From assembly GCF_000182565.1 (NCBI RefSeq), contig NW_015971542.1:1408873-1472872 (forward strand): 64,000 bases of DNA. The letters are read 5' to 3'. Under the pieces are notes generated by a model that saw only the letters and a list, made by a program, of their open reading frames with translations, was not told where the DNA came from and did no database searches. Below are positions 24,104-34,884 of the stretch, piece by piece. The translations under genes and the position numbers were made by a program. Source of the DNA: Spizellomyces punctatus DAOM BR117 (lineage: Eukaryota; Chytridiomycota; Chytridiomycetes; Spizellomycetales; Spizellomycetaceae). Numbering within the stretch: position 1 is the first letter of the stretch; each line of letters begins with the position of its first letter.

Positions 24104-26255
24104 ATGAATGTAGACAGCATTTTCAAGGCATGTGTCACACATGTGAAAGGAGTGGATTTGTCTCTCTGAGATCTGGCGTTAACGATCTTGATTTGAAGCA
24201 CAGGTCCCAGCCGCGCCGGTTGGCAAGAACAAGCGTAAATTGCCTCCTACACCCGATGACGCATATCTAAAGAAAGTACGAACAGACGAGGACGATGACG
24301 ACTTTCGTGCGGGATGGGGACCTGGTACTGTTGGAAGTAGTAGTGGGAATGGGGGAGGAGGCGAGTTGGATGGGCCTGTGAGAGATGACGACGAGGACGA
24401 AAGGTTTCATGAAAGTGGACTTAGTGATGATCAGAAGAAAATTTGGGAGATTGTAGACGCCGGGGAGGAGGTGAGTATCATAATCAGTCGTCGGGCTAGA
24501 CCTCGTAGGGTGCAATCCGGGAACTGAGATCTCCCTCCCTCAGGCACCAGCAACGATCGATTTGCCAACACTCAAGAAAATGGTTCTGAAATTTGAAAAA
24601 GTTATCAACAGGAACCAAGAGCTACGTGTAAAGTATAGCGATAATCCACTCAAGTGCGTCGCTGAAGCTTGTCTCGTACGTATGGGTTCCAATGGCCTCA
24701 CATAATGCCTTTAGATTCATCGAATCAGAAGCAGACTTGGATGAAGAGATCAAAAATATGCTTACTGCAAGTGACGCCCCCGAACTTTATCCCAACCTCG
24801 TTGAACTAGGGACCCACGTCAGTATCCTTTCCTTACTCTCCCACGAAAACACAGATATATCTATTGCTGCCGTGGAACTTTTGAACGAGCTCACAGATGA
24901 AGAGTTGGTCACAGAAGCCTCAGAGGCCGCAGAAGAGGGAATGAAGGCACTGGTAAAAGCCCTAGTAGAAAGTGACGCGCTCGATCTCCTTGTGCAAAAT
25001 ATTTCCCGCCTTAATGAAGACCAAGGAGAGGATAAACAAGGCGTTTTTAACACCATGAGCGTAATAGAGAACTTGATATCCATCGATCCTTCAATAGCGG
25101 AAGTTGTTGTTGAAAAAACGTCCTTCCTATCTTGGCTATTGCAACGAGTCCGGGTCAAGACATTCGACTCTAACCGACAATATGCATCTGAGATGCTGGC
25201 AATTCTACTCCAAAACAGCCGACCGAACCGGATAAAGTTGGGCGAGCTCGGCGGTGTGGATACCCTTTTGCGGGTCATAGCAGCATATAAGCGCAAAGAT
25301 CCTAAAGATCCTGATGAAGTGGAGTTGATGGAGAATATCTTTGACGTGTTGTGTGCCGCGCTGATTGAACCGGAAATCAAAGAAAAGTTCCTTGAGGGTG
25401 AGGGACTTGAATTGATGATTCTTATGCTGAAAGAGAAGAAAATGTCGCGGATGCGAGCGTTAAAAGTTTTGGACCATGCCATGTTGGGAGCGGACGGCGC
25501 GTCGTGTTGCAATCATTTCGTAGACATACTGGGTCTCAAAACACTGTTCCCAGCCTTCATGCGGAAGGGAATGAAGAAGTACAAGAAAGAGTACAAGTCA
25601 TTTTCGGAGGCTGAGGAGAATGAACATCTGGTCTCTATCATCTCTTCGTTATTCAAAAATGTGACGGAACCAGCGTCTCGTGCGCGGCTCATGCTTAAAT
25701 TTGAGGAGGCGGACTACGAGAAGGTTGACCGATTAGTAGAGATGCATAAAACCTATGCAGGACGAGTCGCAGACGCAGATAAGGAGATTGAAGACAGGAA
25801 GAAAGAACTCGAAGAAGAAGATTTGAGTGATGATGAGAGAGAAGCTGAAGAAGAAGAACTCTTTCTGAAACGGCTGACTGCGGGATTGTTTACATTACAG
25901 CTGGTGGATTTCATTATGGCTTCTGTATGCGTAGAAGACAAGGAAGGCCGGGTTCGTACATCGCCCTTGGCGTAGTGCTCGTTCAGGAACTGCAGTCTTA
26001 CAATTTCCCCTACCCTTAAAGATACGAGACAGAATAACCTTACTGCTAGAGAAAGACGGCCAGACTCTTGAAAGCATCAAAACAATTCTCAAAGGTGCGC
26101 CTTTTGCATGCTGTACCATCCAGAAATGAAAAATTTCCGACTTACGGCTATCTTTGTAACCTGTAGAATATGCCGAGAATGTGGGTGATGGAAAGGGAGA
26201 CAACAGAGAGAATGCAGAGCGAGACAGGATATTAGGCCTGGTAGAAGCCTTATAG
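24104..26255 (+). CDS. CTNNBL1: Beta-catenin-like protein 1 (spliceosome-associated)
   Basis: Armadillo-repeat protein of the Prp19/CDC5L-associated spliceosome complex. Six exons join in phase: 24104-24127, 24204-24470, 24544-24653, 24715-25951, 26022-26094 and 26167-26255. Landmarks shared with human CTNNBL1: LKKMVLKFEKVINRNQELRV, LLSHENTDISIAAVELLNEL, LAILLQNSRPNRIKLGELGG, KKMSRMRALKVLDHAMLGAD and the C-terminus EYAENVGDGKGDNRENAERD then RILGLVEAL. The N-terminal half is acidic with an NLS-like KNKRK. Intron 1 appears to use a GC donor (AAG then GCATGT) because no GT site keeps the frame from the starting ATG. It is convergent with RPT4. Confidence 0.95.
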
Positions 26256-26419
26256 GGCTTCAGCAATTAATATGAAAAGGACTAGCAGCAACGCTTCTTG
26301 TCGTGCTTCCCGAAATGATGGTCTCAATCGCTGTGCTGCTGCTGCATGGGAAAAATGCATTCCAAAACGCCCTGGATCGTGCACAGGAAAATCATCGTTG
26401 GTATCTCTAAAGCTAGCAA

Positions 26420-28148
26420 TTACACTTTTTCATCTGTTGCAATTGAAGGGAAAGAGGATCAGAATTCATCATGTATCAGTCACCGACAGTGATAGGGCCA
26501 CTTACAGTCCAGCTTGGTCTCCAACTTTTTCATGTCCGCCACCTTTCGCACGGCTTTCATAAAGTCATCTTGAACTACATAGTCTCGCTCGTCGCGAATG
26601 GCAAACATTCCTACAGGAAATAATCAGCCAATGTGCATGCGCCTTTCCTGTAACATACCATCTACAAACCTGCTTCTGTGCAAACATTCCTCAAATCGGC
26701 TCCATTAAATCCATCAGAGAGCTTCACCACCGCTTCATAATCTACAAATCGCGAGCTTAACCTTGAAATTCGTCAAAATCATGCAGCATCTGGCAGGTTC
26801 CTACCAATTTCACCATGCTTCGTAATTGGTGCAGCATGGATTCTGAGAATCTCCAATCGTCCTTGTTCATTTGGAAGTGGGATTTCGATCTTACGGTCCA
26901 GCCGACCAGGACGCATCAAGGCTGGGTCGAGTGTGTCCGGACGATTTGTGGCCATGATGAGTTTCGTTTGGCCGAGGTAATCAAATCCATCCATTTGGTT
27001 GAGGAGCTTTGAAAGTACCATGACAGTGACATTAATTATACTACGTCTCACGTGTTGCCATATCATGCGAATTAATACCTCCATCAGCGTGCGTTGGATT
27101 TCACGATCGGCCGAAGTTCCCTCGGAAAAACGACGTCCACCAATCGCATCAATTTCGTCCATGAAAATGATACAGGGTTCATGCTCTTTTGCGTAGCCTG
27201 TAGCGTACTGTTTAGTTCACCACACTGGCAAATTTCGACAGAGATTGCCGGACGCATACCAAACATCTCTCGAATCAGTCTCGCACTCTCTCCAATGTAC
27301 TTGTCGACGATAGCACTGGATACAACCTTCAAAAAGTTACATTCGAGGGTGCTCGCGACGGCACGAGCGAGCAACGTCTTTCCCGTTCCAGGTGGTCCAT
27401 ACAACAAGACACCCTTTGGTGGCTTTATTCCGACCCGCAAGAACAGCTCTGGATTCAATAATGGCAGTTCAATAACCTTTAGAATAAGATTTTCATTTAA
27501 ATATCATTGACCGATTTACATAAAGCAGAGCTATAATTGGAAAGACATACCTCTCTCAGCTCTCTGATCTGATCGCCAAGCCCACCAATCCCAGCAAAAG
27601 AGATATTCCCTGGATCCTCTGTAGACATGTTATAAACCAAGGGATCTACTTCGCGGGGAAGAATTCGCATGATGGTCAAGGTTGTCATGTCGAGCGACAC
27701 ACGTGTGCCTTGCTTCAACTTTTCTTTGGGTACTCGCTCTCGACAGCCAACGACATATCGCGGTCCGCTGGAAGCTTTCACAATGACTTGAAATAAAAGA
27801 AAGCCACAAATAAGTTCGCAAACGCCGGGGCCATGAAGGGGCGAACGGAAACGTACATCGTTCCTCATCCAGTTGTTTCAGCACCTCCCCTATAATCTGT
27901 CCCACGCTCTGCAGCGCTTTGATGTCGTCCTCTGTTTTGTCAAAGTCCTTTTCTAAAGAGCGCAAACCAAGTCGCACTGAAAGATCCTGCAATTAGGCTA
28001 GTCGTAACGGCGGAACGAGGACACGTTGAATTGCTCCAGAGTACTCACGCTCTTTAACCTTTGCATCCAATTCGCGATGTAGGAGGAGTTGCTTTCTGTA
28101 ATCACCGAGAACCTTTGCTCTTCGATCGTCTGAGCTGGCCGTTGCCAT
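26420..28148 (-). CDS. RPT4: 26S proteasome ATPase subunit RPT4 (PSMC6)
   Basis: AAA+ ATPase of the 19S base ring. It starts [20 protein letters not shown] (28148), then an N-terminal coiled coil ([20 protein letters not shown]) and an OB region ([20 protein letters not shown]). The ATPase domain has [20 protein letters not shown] (Walker A), [16 protein letters not shown] (Walker B, read across an intron), the arginine-finger region [20 protein letters not shown] and [12 protein letters not shown]. The C-terminus KLDYEKV is produced by splicing from a GTAAGT donor to a CAACAG acceptor, ending TAA at 26422-26420, and matches KLDYKPV of human PSMC6. About eight exons are visible, with typical subunit size and all catalytic motifs intact. 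Confidence 0.96.
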
Positions 28149-28506
28149 GTCTTGTGAATTGCTGGCGTGGAGCGAGTCGCGAAGGTTTCCAAACAGATTT
28201 CGCTGATGAGTTCAAGTGCTTGTTGAAGTTGCAGTTTGCAAAGTCCCAATTTTTGGACGCGTCATCAATTGGGACGCGCGGGTTGGGACGACGACAAACG
28301 AGTTTCCAACGTCATTAAAAGAAACCTTTCAAGAAAACTATTCAACGGAATTATTCAACAAAGAGGAGAATAGCTGCCATTCGGGATTGTCATCACTTTT
28401 AGAAATGGTAATATGTATATGCCTGCAATAATGTACAAAGAATTGAAAGAATAAGAATATAATAGCTCCACAATCGACCGCAAGATTTCGTCCAGTTTGC
28501 GAGATG
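28149..28506. other. Intergenic, nothing recognised
   Basis: About 360 bp between the RPT4 start (-) and the stop of the chromodomain gene (-). It must contain the RPT4 promoter and the 3' end of the chromodomain transcript. No motif or small gene is evident. Confidence 0.4.
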
Positions 28507-29486
28507 TCATTCGAATACCTCCATCTTCACTTCACGTTTAGGGCTTTCGCCCGCAGAGGACCGCTCGTTATTTCGTTTTCTAGAGTCCCAAAACTCCTTT
28601 ACCTTCAGAGGGGCAGATTCCAGGTTTTCTTCAGGCTCCCATGTATTTTCGCTTTCATCGGGATACCCTTTCCATGCAACTAGATATCGAACTCGCCTGT
28701 TCCCCTCTCCTTCTCCACCGTCATAGGTAATTTGCACATCAAGAATACGCTCAACCTCGAAGATGTCGGCATCCTCTTCGGAGCGTTGTTTTTTGCGCTT
28801 CTGTTTCGGTGGCTTTTTGGAGGCTCGAGAAAGGGGTGACAGGGATTGTCGGCTACCTATCTTGTGAACTGCAGCTTTGCGCTTCTTGGTCTTTTCAACC
28901 AGTAAATTTAAGATCAGAGTATCAAAATGCATCAATGGATATATGTGACCTTAATGCGTTCGTGTAAAGGAATTCCAAAACCATTTGTGGCTGCTGCATC
29001 CGTGGCTTTCTCCAAGTTCGGAGCCGAAATGGCTGGGACCTCGGGCTGGTTCGGTATCACATTTGACGAGATTTGGGATTCGCCAACGATTAGGGGTCTT
29101 GCCACCTTTTGTGCTTCCTCTACAGGTGAGACTTTGACTGGCAAAGTTGTTCCAGACTGCTCTTCCTGGGGAGAACGAGCTTCCTCGGTTTCAGCAATAG
29201 TTGTCTTTGCCTTCATTAGTGCTGCATGACGAAGGGAAGGGTGCTGGATAGTTGTCTTCTCAAAGTCGGCAGCTTCAGAGCCGTCCGTGCGTTCATTATC
29301 GCTGAAGCGAGGGAATGAAGTGACATGCGCTAGGAAGTTTACTTCCCCTTTAAGGTTGGACATGGAAACGTCGTACATGTCCAGCTCTTCTTCCGTCGGA
29401 ACAGTCAAGTCCCAGCCCCATATCTCCGCAAGCATTTCCGTCAAGGTGGGCTCGCCTTTCTGGAGCGGGTCCTTTCTCGTCTCCAT
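28507..29486 (-). CDS. Chromodomain protein
   Basis: The C-terminal exon encodes a chromodomain: FEVERILDVQITYDGGEGEG, then RVRYLVAWKGYPDESENTWE and PEENLESAPLKVKEFWDSR. It has the aromatic-cage positions (the Y/F of the first block, W of LVAWKGY, and the W/E of NTWEPEENL) expected of an H3K9me or H3K27me reader. It is preceded by a basic NLS-rich stretch (KKPPKQKRKKQR). The upstream exon contributes about 185 residues beginning METRKDPLQKGEPTLTEMLA, without a family I know. The frame stays open 5' of this ATG through HVHGYIIG back to about 29620 next to a CGCTAG acceptor-like site, so a spliced N-terminal extension is possible. The exon junction near 28925 is inferred. It is divergent from RPC34. 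Confidence 0.78.
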
Positions 29487-29676
29487 TTGTCCAATAATGT
29501 ATCCATGCACATGGATGGGAAGGCCTGTCAAGACAATACCACCAAGAGCCAGCCATGATTCACACGGGGTGGCACAGTTGTCTGGATTTTGGACAATCGA
29601 GAAGGAACTTTGACAGCCGATCTGCGACGCCTAGCGGGCAATCGAACGAGCTTTGTGAGCTAAAGAATACCCCAAC

Positions 29677-31137
29677 ATGTCTGGCCGCAAAGGAAAGAAG
29701 GTTGCAGGACCTTCTGCGCCTGCCTCACTTACTGCCGAAGAGCAGACACTTCTCGCAACCCTCAGAAGCCATTCTAAGGCAAGGCGTGTAGAATTCTCCG
29801 CAATGTCACTTTACTGATCTCTAACAACACATCACCTTCATGTACCTCAACGTATGTTTAGGGAGCAGATATAGATACCCTTAAGAGCGAGCTGGGTGAC
29901 TGGGATGATAACTCGATCTTAACCTGTATGAACTCATTGAGTCAAAAGGTGAGGACAGTCTGGGTCATTCAAGTGTGGAAGCGGAGATTTGCTCAAACTT
30001 GCATACCTATTATACGATAGCAATATGTGGATTTCATATCATTGGGTAAAAGCGGGAAATTGGCCTTTAAAGCGAGATCGGCAGAAGAGGCGACCAAGTA
30101 AGTGGTTGCTTGATCGGCGGGGCTCAACTGAGCAATGATTCTGATGTTGCGTTTGTCTTTCAGGACGGGAGGAATGAAAGACGAGGAACGAATAATATAT
30201 CGCTTGGTAAAGGAAGCCAAGAACAATGGTTTGTTATACCGCTGAGTGCTCTCCACCGTTTGATCGATCTGTACTCGTGGACCAACGATTCTTGCAAATC
30301 TACAGGAATATGGCTCAAGCAGCTGAGAGACAGGTCTGGTCTTCACAGCCAGCTTGCCAATACAGTCATCAAGAATTTAGAAAAGAAGAACGTCATCAAA
30401 TGGGTGAAACCAGTCAAGGTAGGGTATATTTGAACAATCGTTCCATCAAGGTCAAATCCTCACTTCCAACCTTCTCCGGCATCTAGAATCCGTACAAGAA
30501 AGTCTATCTCCTTTTTGAGCTAGAGCCTTCCACTGAGCTTACCGGCGGAGCGTGGTATACAGACAACGAGATGGACATGGACTTTATCGAGCAACTCTCC
30601 GCACAAGTATATAAATATATTACAATGAAGGTGGGCCTTTGTTTGAGCGGTTATCATCATCTAGCGAGAAGAAAGTAACGAGGCGTTATGCGATCTTGGC
30701 AGAGTTTTCCTCCAAAAAATAAAGACGCCATATATTCCGCTTCTTACTCCTCCTATCCAACCGCCAGCGCCATCCACAAATTTATCGGCAAAAGCGGTCT
30801 CACAACTGTTCCCCTCAGTCTCGAAGACGTGCAGAGCTTGCTAGACCGGTTATACTATGACGGAAAGGTCACGCGCATAGTGAAATCAGGATACGCCGAG
30901 TCGGATTACGATCGAATGGATACTGATGACGAGGATTATCGAGATGGCGATGAGGAAGTCCGCGATTTAGATAGCGATGTGTGGATGTATAAAGCTGTGA
31001 GAGGTTGGGCAACGGAGGAACGAAATGGGTGGACCGACATGCCGTGCGGCAGGTGTCCAGTCTTTGAGTTTTGTTCAGAGGGAGGCCCTGTCAACCCCAG
31101 CAATTGCAAATATTTCAAGGAATGGCTGCAAGGATGA
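29677..31137 (+). CDS. RPC34: RNA polymerase III subunit RPC34 (POLR3F/RPC6)
   Basis: TFIIE-beta-like subunit of the Pol III initiation subcomplex (RPC82-RPC34-RPC31). Winged-helix blocks include GADIDTLKSELGDWDDNSIL, YVDFISLGKSGKLAFKARSA and IWLKQLRDRSGLHSQLANTV, then IKNLEKKNVIKWVKPVK. Next comes KKVYLLFELEPSTELTGGAW with YTDNEMD, the signature GGAWYxD block. The C-terminus MPCGRCPVFEFCSEGGPVNP then SNCKYFKEWL keeps the four cysteines that bind a [4Fe-4S] cluster in this family. The first intron appears to be GC-AG (SHSK at 29778, then GCAAGG; acceptor at 29861). The domain order and the C-terminal cluster agree with the family. Confidence 0.94.
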
Positions 31138-31300
31138 GAAGACATAAGCATGCGGCCAAGAATACCTGCTCATTGCAACCACTTCAAGTATTATTGTGAA
31201 CTTTTCCGTATGGCATTGTCCGAATGGGTTGTCCGAATGCAATGATCGCGTAATACAATCCTGATTGGACGATTCATTACCCCTGACGTTCGCTCGCGCG

Positions 31301-31307
31301 TATAAAG
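31301..31307 (+). promoter_or_regulatory. TATA box of the orphan gene at 31382
   Basis: TATAAAG lies about 75 bp upstream of the ATG at 31382 in a pyrimidine-rich leader context. TATA boxes this clear are rare in the rest of the window, where housekeeping genes dominate. The only comparable one precedes the isochorismatase gene. Confidence 0.5.
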
Positions 31308-31381
31308 GTCGCTCGATTCTCCCACCCCATCGTCATCTTGGTTTCTTTCACATCTGCCTTCCACTGCATTGTCAGCTCAAT

Positions 31382-32689
31382 ATGGATTTCAAGACCGAAC
31401 CCAAAGGCAAATGCAAGATTGATGACAAGGTGCTCGATATGGACAATGTGCATGAATATTTCAGGAAGTTTGAGGCAAACCGTTGGCATCCGCGCCATTT
31501 TATAAACCAAGTCGGCAAAAAGCATCCGCATCCCTATGTGCCGTGGCTCAGTTCGTTGAATTTGCTAAAGGAGGATGCTCTTTTCGGAGAACCTGCCAAG
31601 AAACTTTTGTCATTGTATCCGGTATGTACCATCCGTATGTCAGGTTCTGCATGCCAGTTGGTGGGGAACCAGGTGTCCACTATATGATGTCGCACAGGCA
31701 TGACATACCAGTCCTCCCTCTCGTGGGACGCCTCCGCCCATCGGACATCTACACTTCATACACCTCGTCGGCCGTGCAATGGTATGGGGATGTCATACCC
31801 GTGGGGCTCATCGACTTGAGTCATCACTTAGGCCTATGATTCGTCGCTCACCCGCTCAGGTGGTCACCAACTGGCATGCTTTGGCCAGATGTTACTGATT
31901 TCTTTACAGTTTGCAGTATTCAACGCGATGTGGAATGAAGGGCATCGAACAAAAGTATTGCATCTAGGCGATCATAATATTGGCATCGGATGTGGCTCGA
32001 GCTCCGGACATCGTGTTGTGAGCGAAGTTCCCGTTTTTTAAACACCTACTCGACACAGTACTTTGCTTGATGGGCATCATAGTCTATGTGATGACACTGA
32101 GTTTTCTATTAATGATGAGGTGGGTTTGACAGTAGCCATCTTCCTTCAGACAGTTGACTTACAATCACTTACTTGTACCCACACCTGCAAATCTCAAACG
32201 AAAGAGGGACACGGCCGTGCTGACAATGTCAAGCAAAAAACGCAAACAGGTTGAAAATCCAACGAAACTTGACGGCGAACCTGCCCAAGCCTACTATATT
32301 CGTCTTTTGACTCATCTCTATAATCATGGATTCGTGAACGATGCTCTTTATCGGTTCGGTCTAGTTACAATTGTTCGCAAAGGAGACGCCGCCTATTTTG
32401 AATTAGAGAAGTTTCTGCTCGCATATGCTGTCGATGGTCAATCGTTCCCGGTAGTATTTTGGCTTGAGGAGAGGATGCCGAAGGTATTTGTAGGCAATCA
32501 TCACATTCGTTCAGATTCTCAACCTACTTTCGTTTGTAGAAGGAACATATTGGTCTCGTACTACAGTCTGAGCTGCAAAAGACCGCTCTCAAGGGTGTTT
32601 CCCAATATGCTATGAATGCTGCGGTTGCTGCTGGAAGTGGCTTACTTGCTATTATCATGCAACGCTTGGTTCAAAAGTTTTCGTCCTGA
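31382..32689 (+). CDS. Orphan protein with duplicated C-terminal exon
   Basis: Four exons join exactly in phase: 31382-31621, 31910-32017, 32154-32483 and 32540-32689, giving 275 residues. I recognise no family. The N-terminus reads NVHEYFRKFEANRWHPRHFI. The middle has a basic KRKRDTAVLTMSSKKRKQVE stretch, a bipartite NLS candidate, then helical sequence (YYIRLLTHLYNHGFVNDALY). The last exon encodes LQSELQKTALKGVSQYAMNA followed by a small-residue-rich hydrophobic segment (AVAAGSGLLAIIM) that could be a tail-anchor helix, and a short basic end. The last exon has a diverged relative at 39626-39724. A clear TATA box lies upstream. No homologue is known to me. Confidence 0.65.
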
Positions 32690-32893
32690 TTGGTCATATG
32701 TTGGTTGTTGATCCTGTTGAGTAGAGGAACTAGTGTTTGTGATCCTTTTTGTGATTACCCTTGTTGTTTGCTGTGATGGAAATATTATTTGCTAGTTCTT
32801 CTGGTAGTTCCCTTTTCTGTATATACACGCATAAACTATCCTCAATAATGTGGCAATAATCTACATACATTATTTAATCAGAACGCAGAGTTG

Positions 32894-34197
32894 TTATTTT
32901 CTCTTTATTGCTGCCAAGTGCATGATCCCTTTCGGTATGCGGGGACAGGTTCGGTGAATGGTTGCAGGTGGGGTCGAGGATTTAGTTCCAGCGACATTTG
33001 GGTAGTCTGCGATCCATTTCCGTTTACGAACTGCCAGGCCTCTTTCCTCTTTGTTCCCTTCTGCGATCGACGCAGGCAGTTGCCCCAGAGAATGCTTATT
33101 CCCTAGTTTCACGAGCCTCATCCCGCATTCCGTGTTCATGGCCTCCTTTTGTTGCATATAACAAGGTGGTAGGCTCCTACCCAAGGGGATGCCCATGACG
33201 TAGTGCCACATTTCACTTCTCGCTGCTGCTGCGACAAGTTCTGGCACGATCCATGCACGCATAATGATATCGGGGTTAGCGAGAATATCTGGATCGGCGC
33301 CTTCAGCACGCAGCAGAAGTGTCAATTCTTCACGGCTCATCGGAACCTGAAAGTTGAAAATCGGGACTGCCTTGGGAAGACGGATCCAACCATATCGCAA
33401 AAACAAAGAAGATAACGAAATATATGACCCGGTTACGTCCAACGCATCCAGGGAAGGAGCTCGCACCAAATATGGAATGCAGACATCGGATAAACCGGTA
33501 TGTGAAATATTGAGGCATTGCAATGATCTCAGGCAAGGCTCGTCGGTGTGGGCATTGTACATTGTCGGTCTCAACAGAGCCATCAGACCGTTATCTCCCA
33601 CGGCAGTCTTTGAAATGTCCAGAAAACGCAGGTTTGATAGATGTGCAATATGGCAAGTCATCTCATCGTTGAAAGAAGATCCGCTGAGATTCAGGTGCAC
33701 AAGATACCGTGAGACGGGGGAATTAGCGTTCGATAGCCGGCAGAGGGAATCCTGCTGGGGGCTGCCTCGTATAAACAGAATAGAGTTTTGTTCTCTGAGA
33801 TGGGGATATTCTTCTAGAAAGGCAGATAGTAGGTCGCCTGTTGGAACCATGTGCCGTTCGTGTAAGAGCGCCCATATCAGTTTTCCACAAGGGTCCCAGG
33901 GAACGCCGGCTAAAGAAACAAATTGATGCTGGTGCCTCACTACTGCAATCTGGAGGAGGGAGCACGTCGCAAAAGAGCAGTTTCAGTCATTGACGCAACG
34001 AGTAACATCCTGTGACAAATAGACCTCACCGCCGAGAAGGCCGCCAAAGACGGGACTGTATCCTTGGCGAGGCGTCGTCGGCTAAAGTCCGGGGGCTTTG
34101 GAACATAGCGCTTGGCTGGTATACGGTGGTCCTGGAGGCCGTGGCTGGAAGATGAGATGCGTTCTCGGTCGTCAGATCGCGTTCGTGATTGCAACAT
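32894..34197 (-). CDS. Leucine-rich-repeat protein
   Basis: Two exons (34197-34030 and 33949-32894) join in phase to give about 407 residues. The N-terminal region (AIAVVRHQHQFVSLAGVPWD) precedes four or more LRRs of irregular type: YLVHLNLSGSSFNDEMTCHI, LSNLRFLDISKTAVGDNGLM, SLQCLNISHTGLSDVCIPYL and SLDALDVTGSYISLSSLFLR. The pattern LxxLxLSxTxxxD is like cysteine-containing or RNI-type repeats found with F-boxes, but no F-box is evident. The C-terminal third is non-repetitive and basic at the end. Role unknown; a protein-interaction scaffold is inference. Confidence 0.75.
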
Positions 34198-34423
34198 GGA
34201 TGTCTACCAGTCCACAGAGTTCACTACGAGATATATTCGACTGAAGTATGCGGCTTGGAAGATGGTTGGATCAGCGGTTTTTCTATGGAATCTGTCGAGG
34301 TTTCCGTTTCGTTCCACTATGCGCAGTGTTTCATTGAATCCATGTTCAAAAGATGATGATATTTTGAGGGACGCTATATCGCTTGATGTGAAGCCCTTGC
34401 GAAACGCAAGCATTGGCATTACG

Positions 34424-34780
34424 AGCGCATGGCCCAGACGTTGAGGAAAGCTGGTTCCGCCTTGGAGAAAGACAGTGGCAAAAAACGGCCGCTCCAAACA
34501 CTTAAAAAAGAGTTTCAATATGTCAAACTTCTGGTGAATCGCTTCTGTTTTACAAATCATCGGAAGGAGTGCAGTAATCTTGCAACCCTTCGATGGCGAG
34601 CATATGGGGAGTTACAGCCCGGCGATTTGAGAAGTTTGGCAGCACTTCTGGGGCCACAAGGAAGAACAGCTTTGAGAACAGATTCACAGCGGTGGGCCAA
34701 ATGCGCGAGGCAACCGGACTGAACAGCAGCCACGCACACTGACGGAGGAGGTTGTAGTTGCCTTCTTGTCAGTCGCATCT
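34424..34780 (-). pseudogene. Possible gene fragment, membrane-type sequence
   Basis: One minus-strand frame from about 34765 reads NLLRQCAWLLFSPVASRIWP, then NLFSKLFFLVAPEVLP and HMLAIEGLQDYCTPSDD. It can be spliced (GTAAAA donor, TTTAAG acceptor) to FVWSGRFLPLSFSKAEP, ending near 34424. It looks protein-like with a hydrophobic stretch, but there is no start codon in frame. Only about 100 bp separates it from the end of the next gene upstream, so no 5' exons fit. Either a truncated remnant or chance. Confidence 0.25.
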
Positions 34781-34884
34781 TAAAGTACTATTAGGACGTT
34801 CTATTACAACTCAGGAGGGATTCTAAAAGACTACATTGCTTTCAACCTACAAATCTGTCAACAATACATATCCGAAGGAGATTT

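Noticed and set aside
34112..34722. Plus-strand gene made of frames at 34112-34444 and 34429-34722
   Set aside because: No splice sites join them in frame, the first overlaps the start of the LRR gene on the other strand, and neither translation resembles a protein family.
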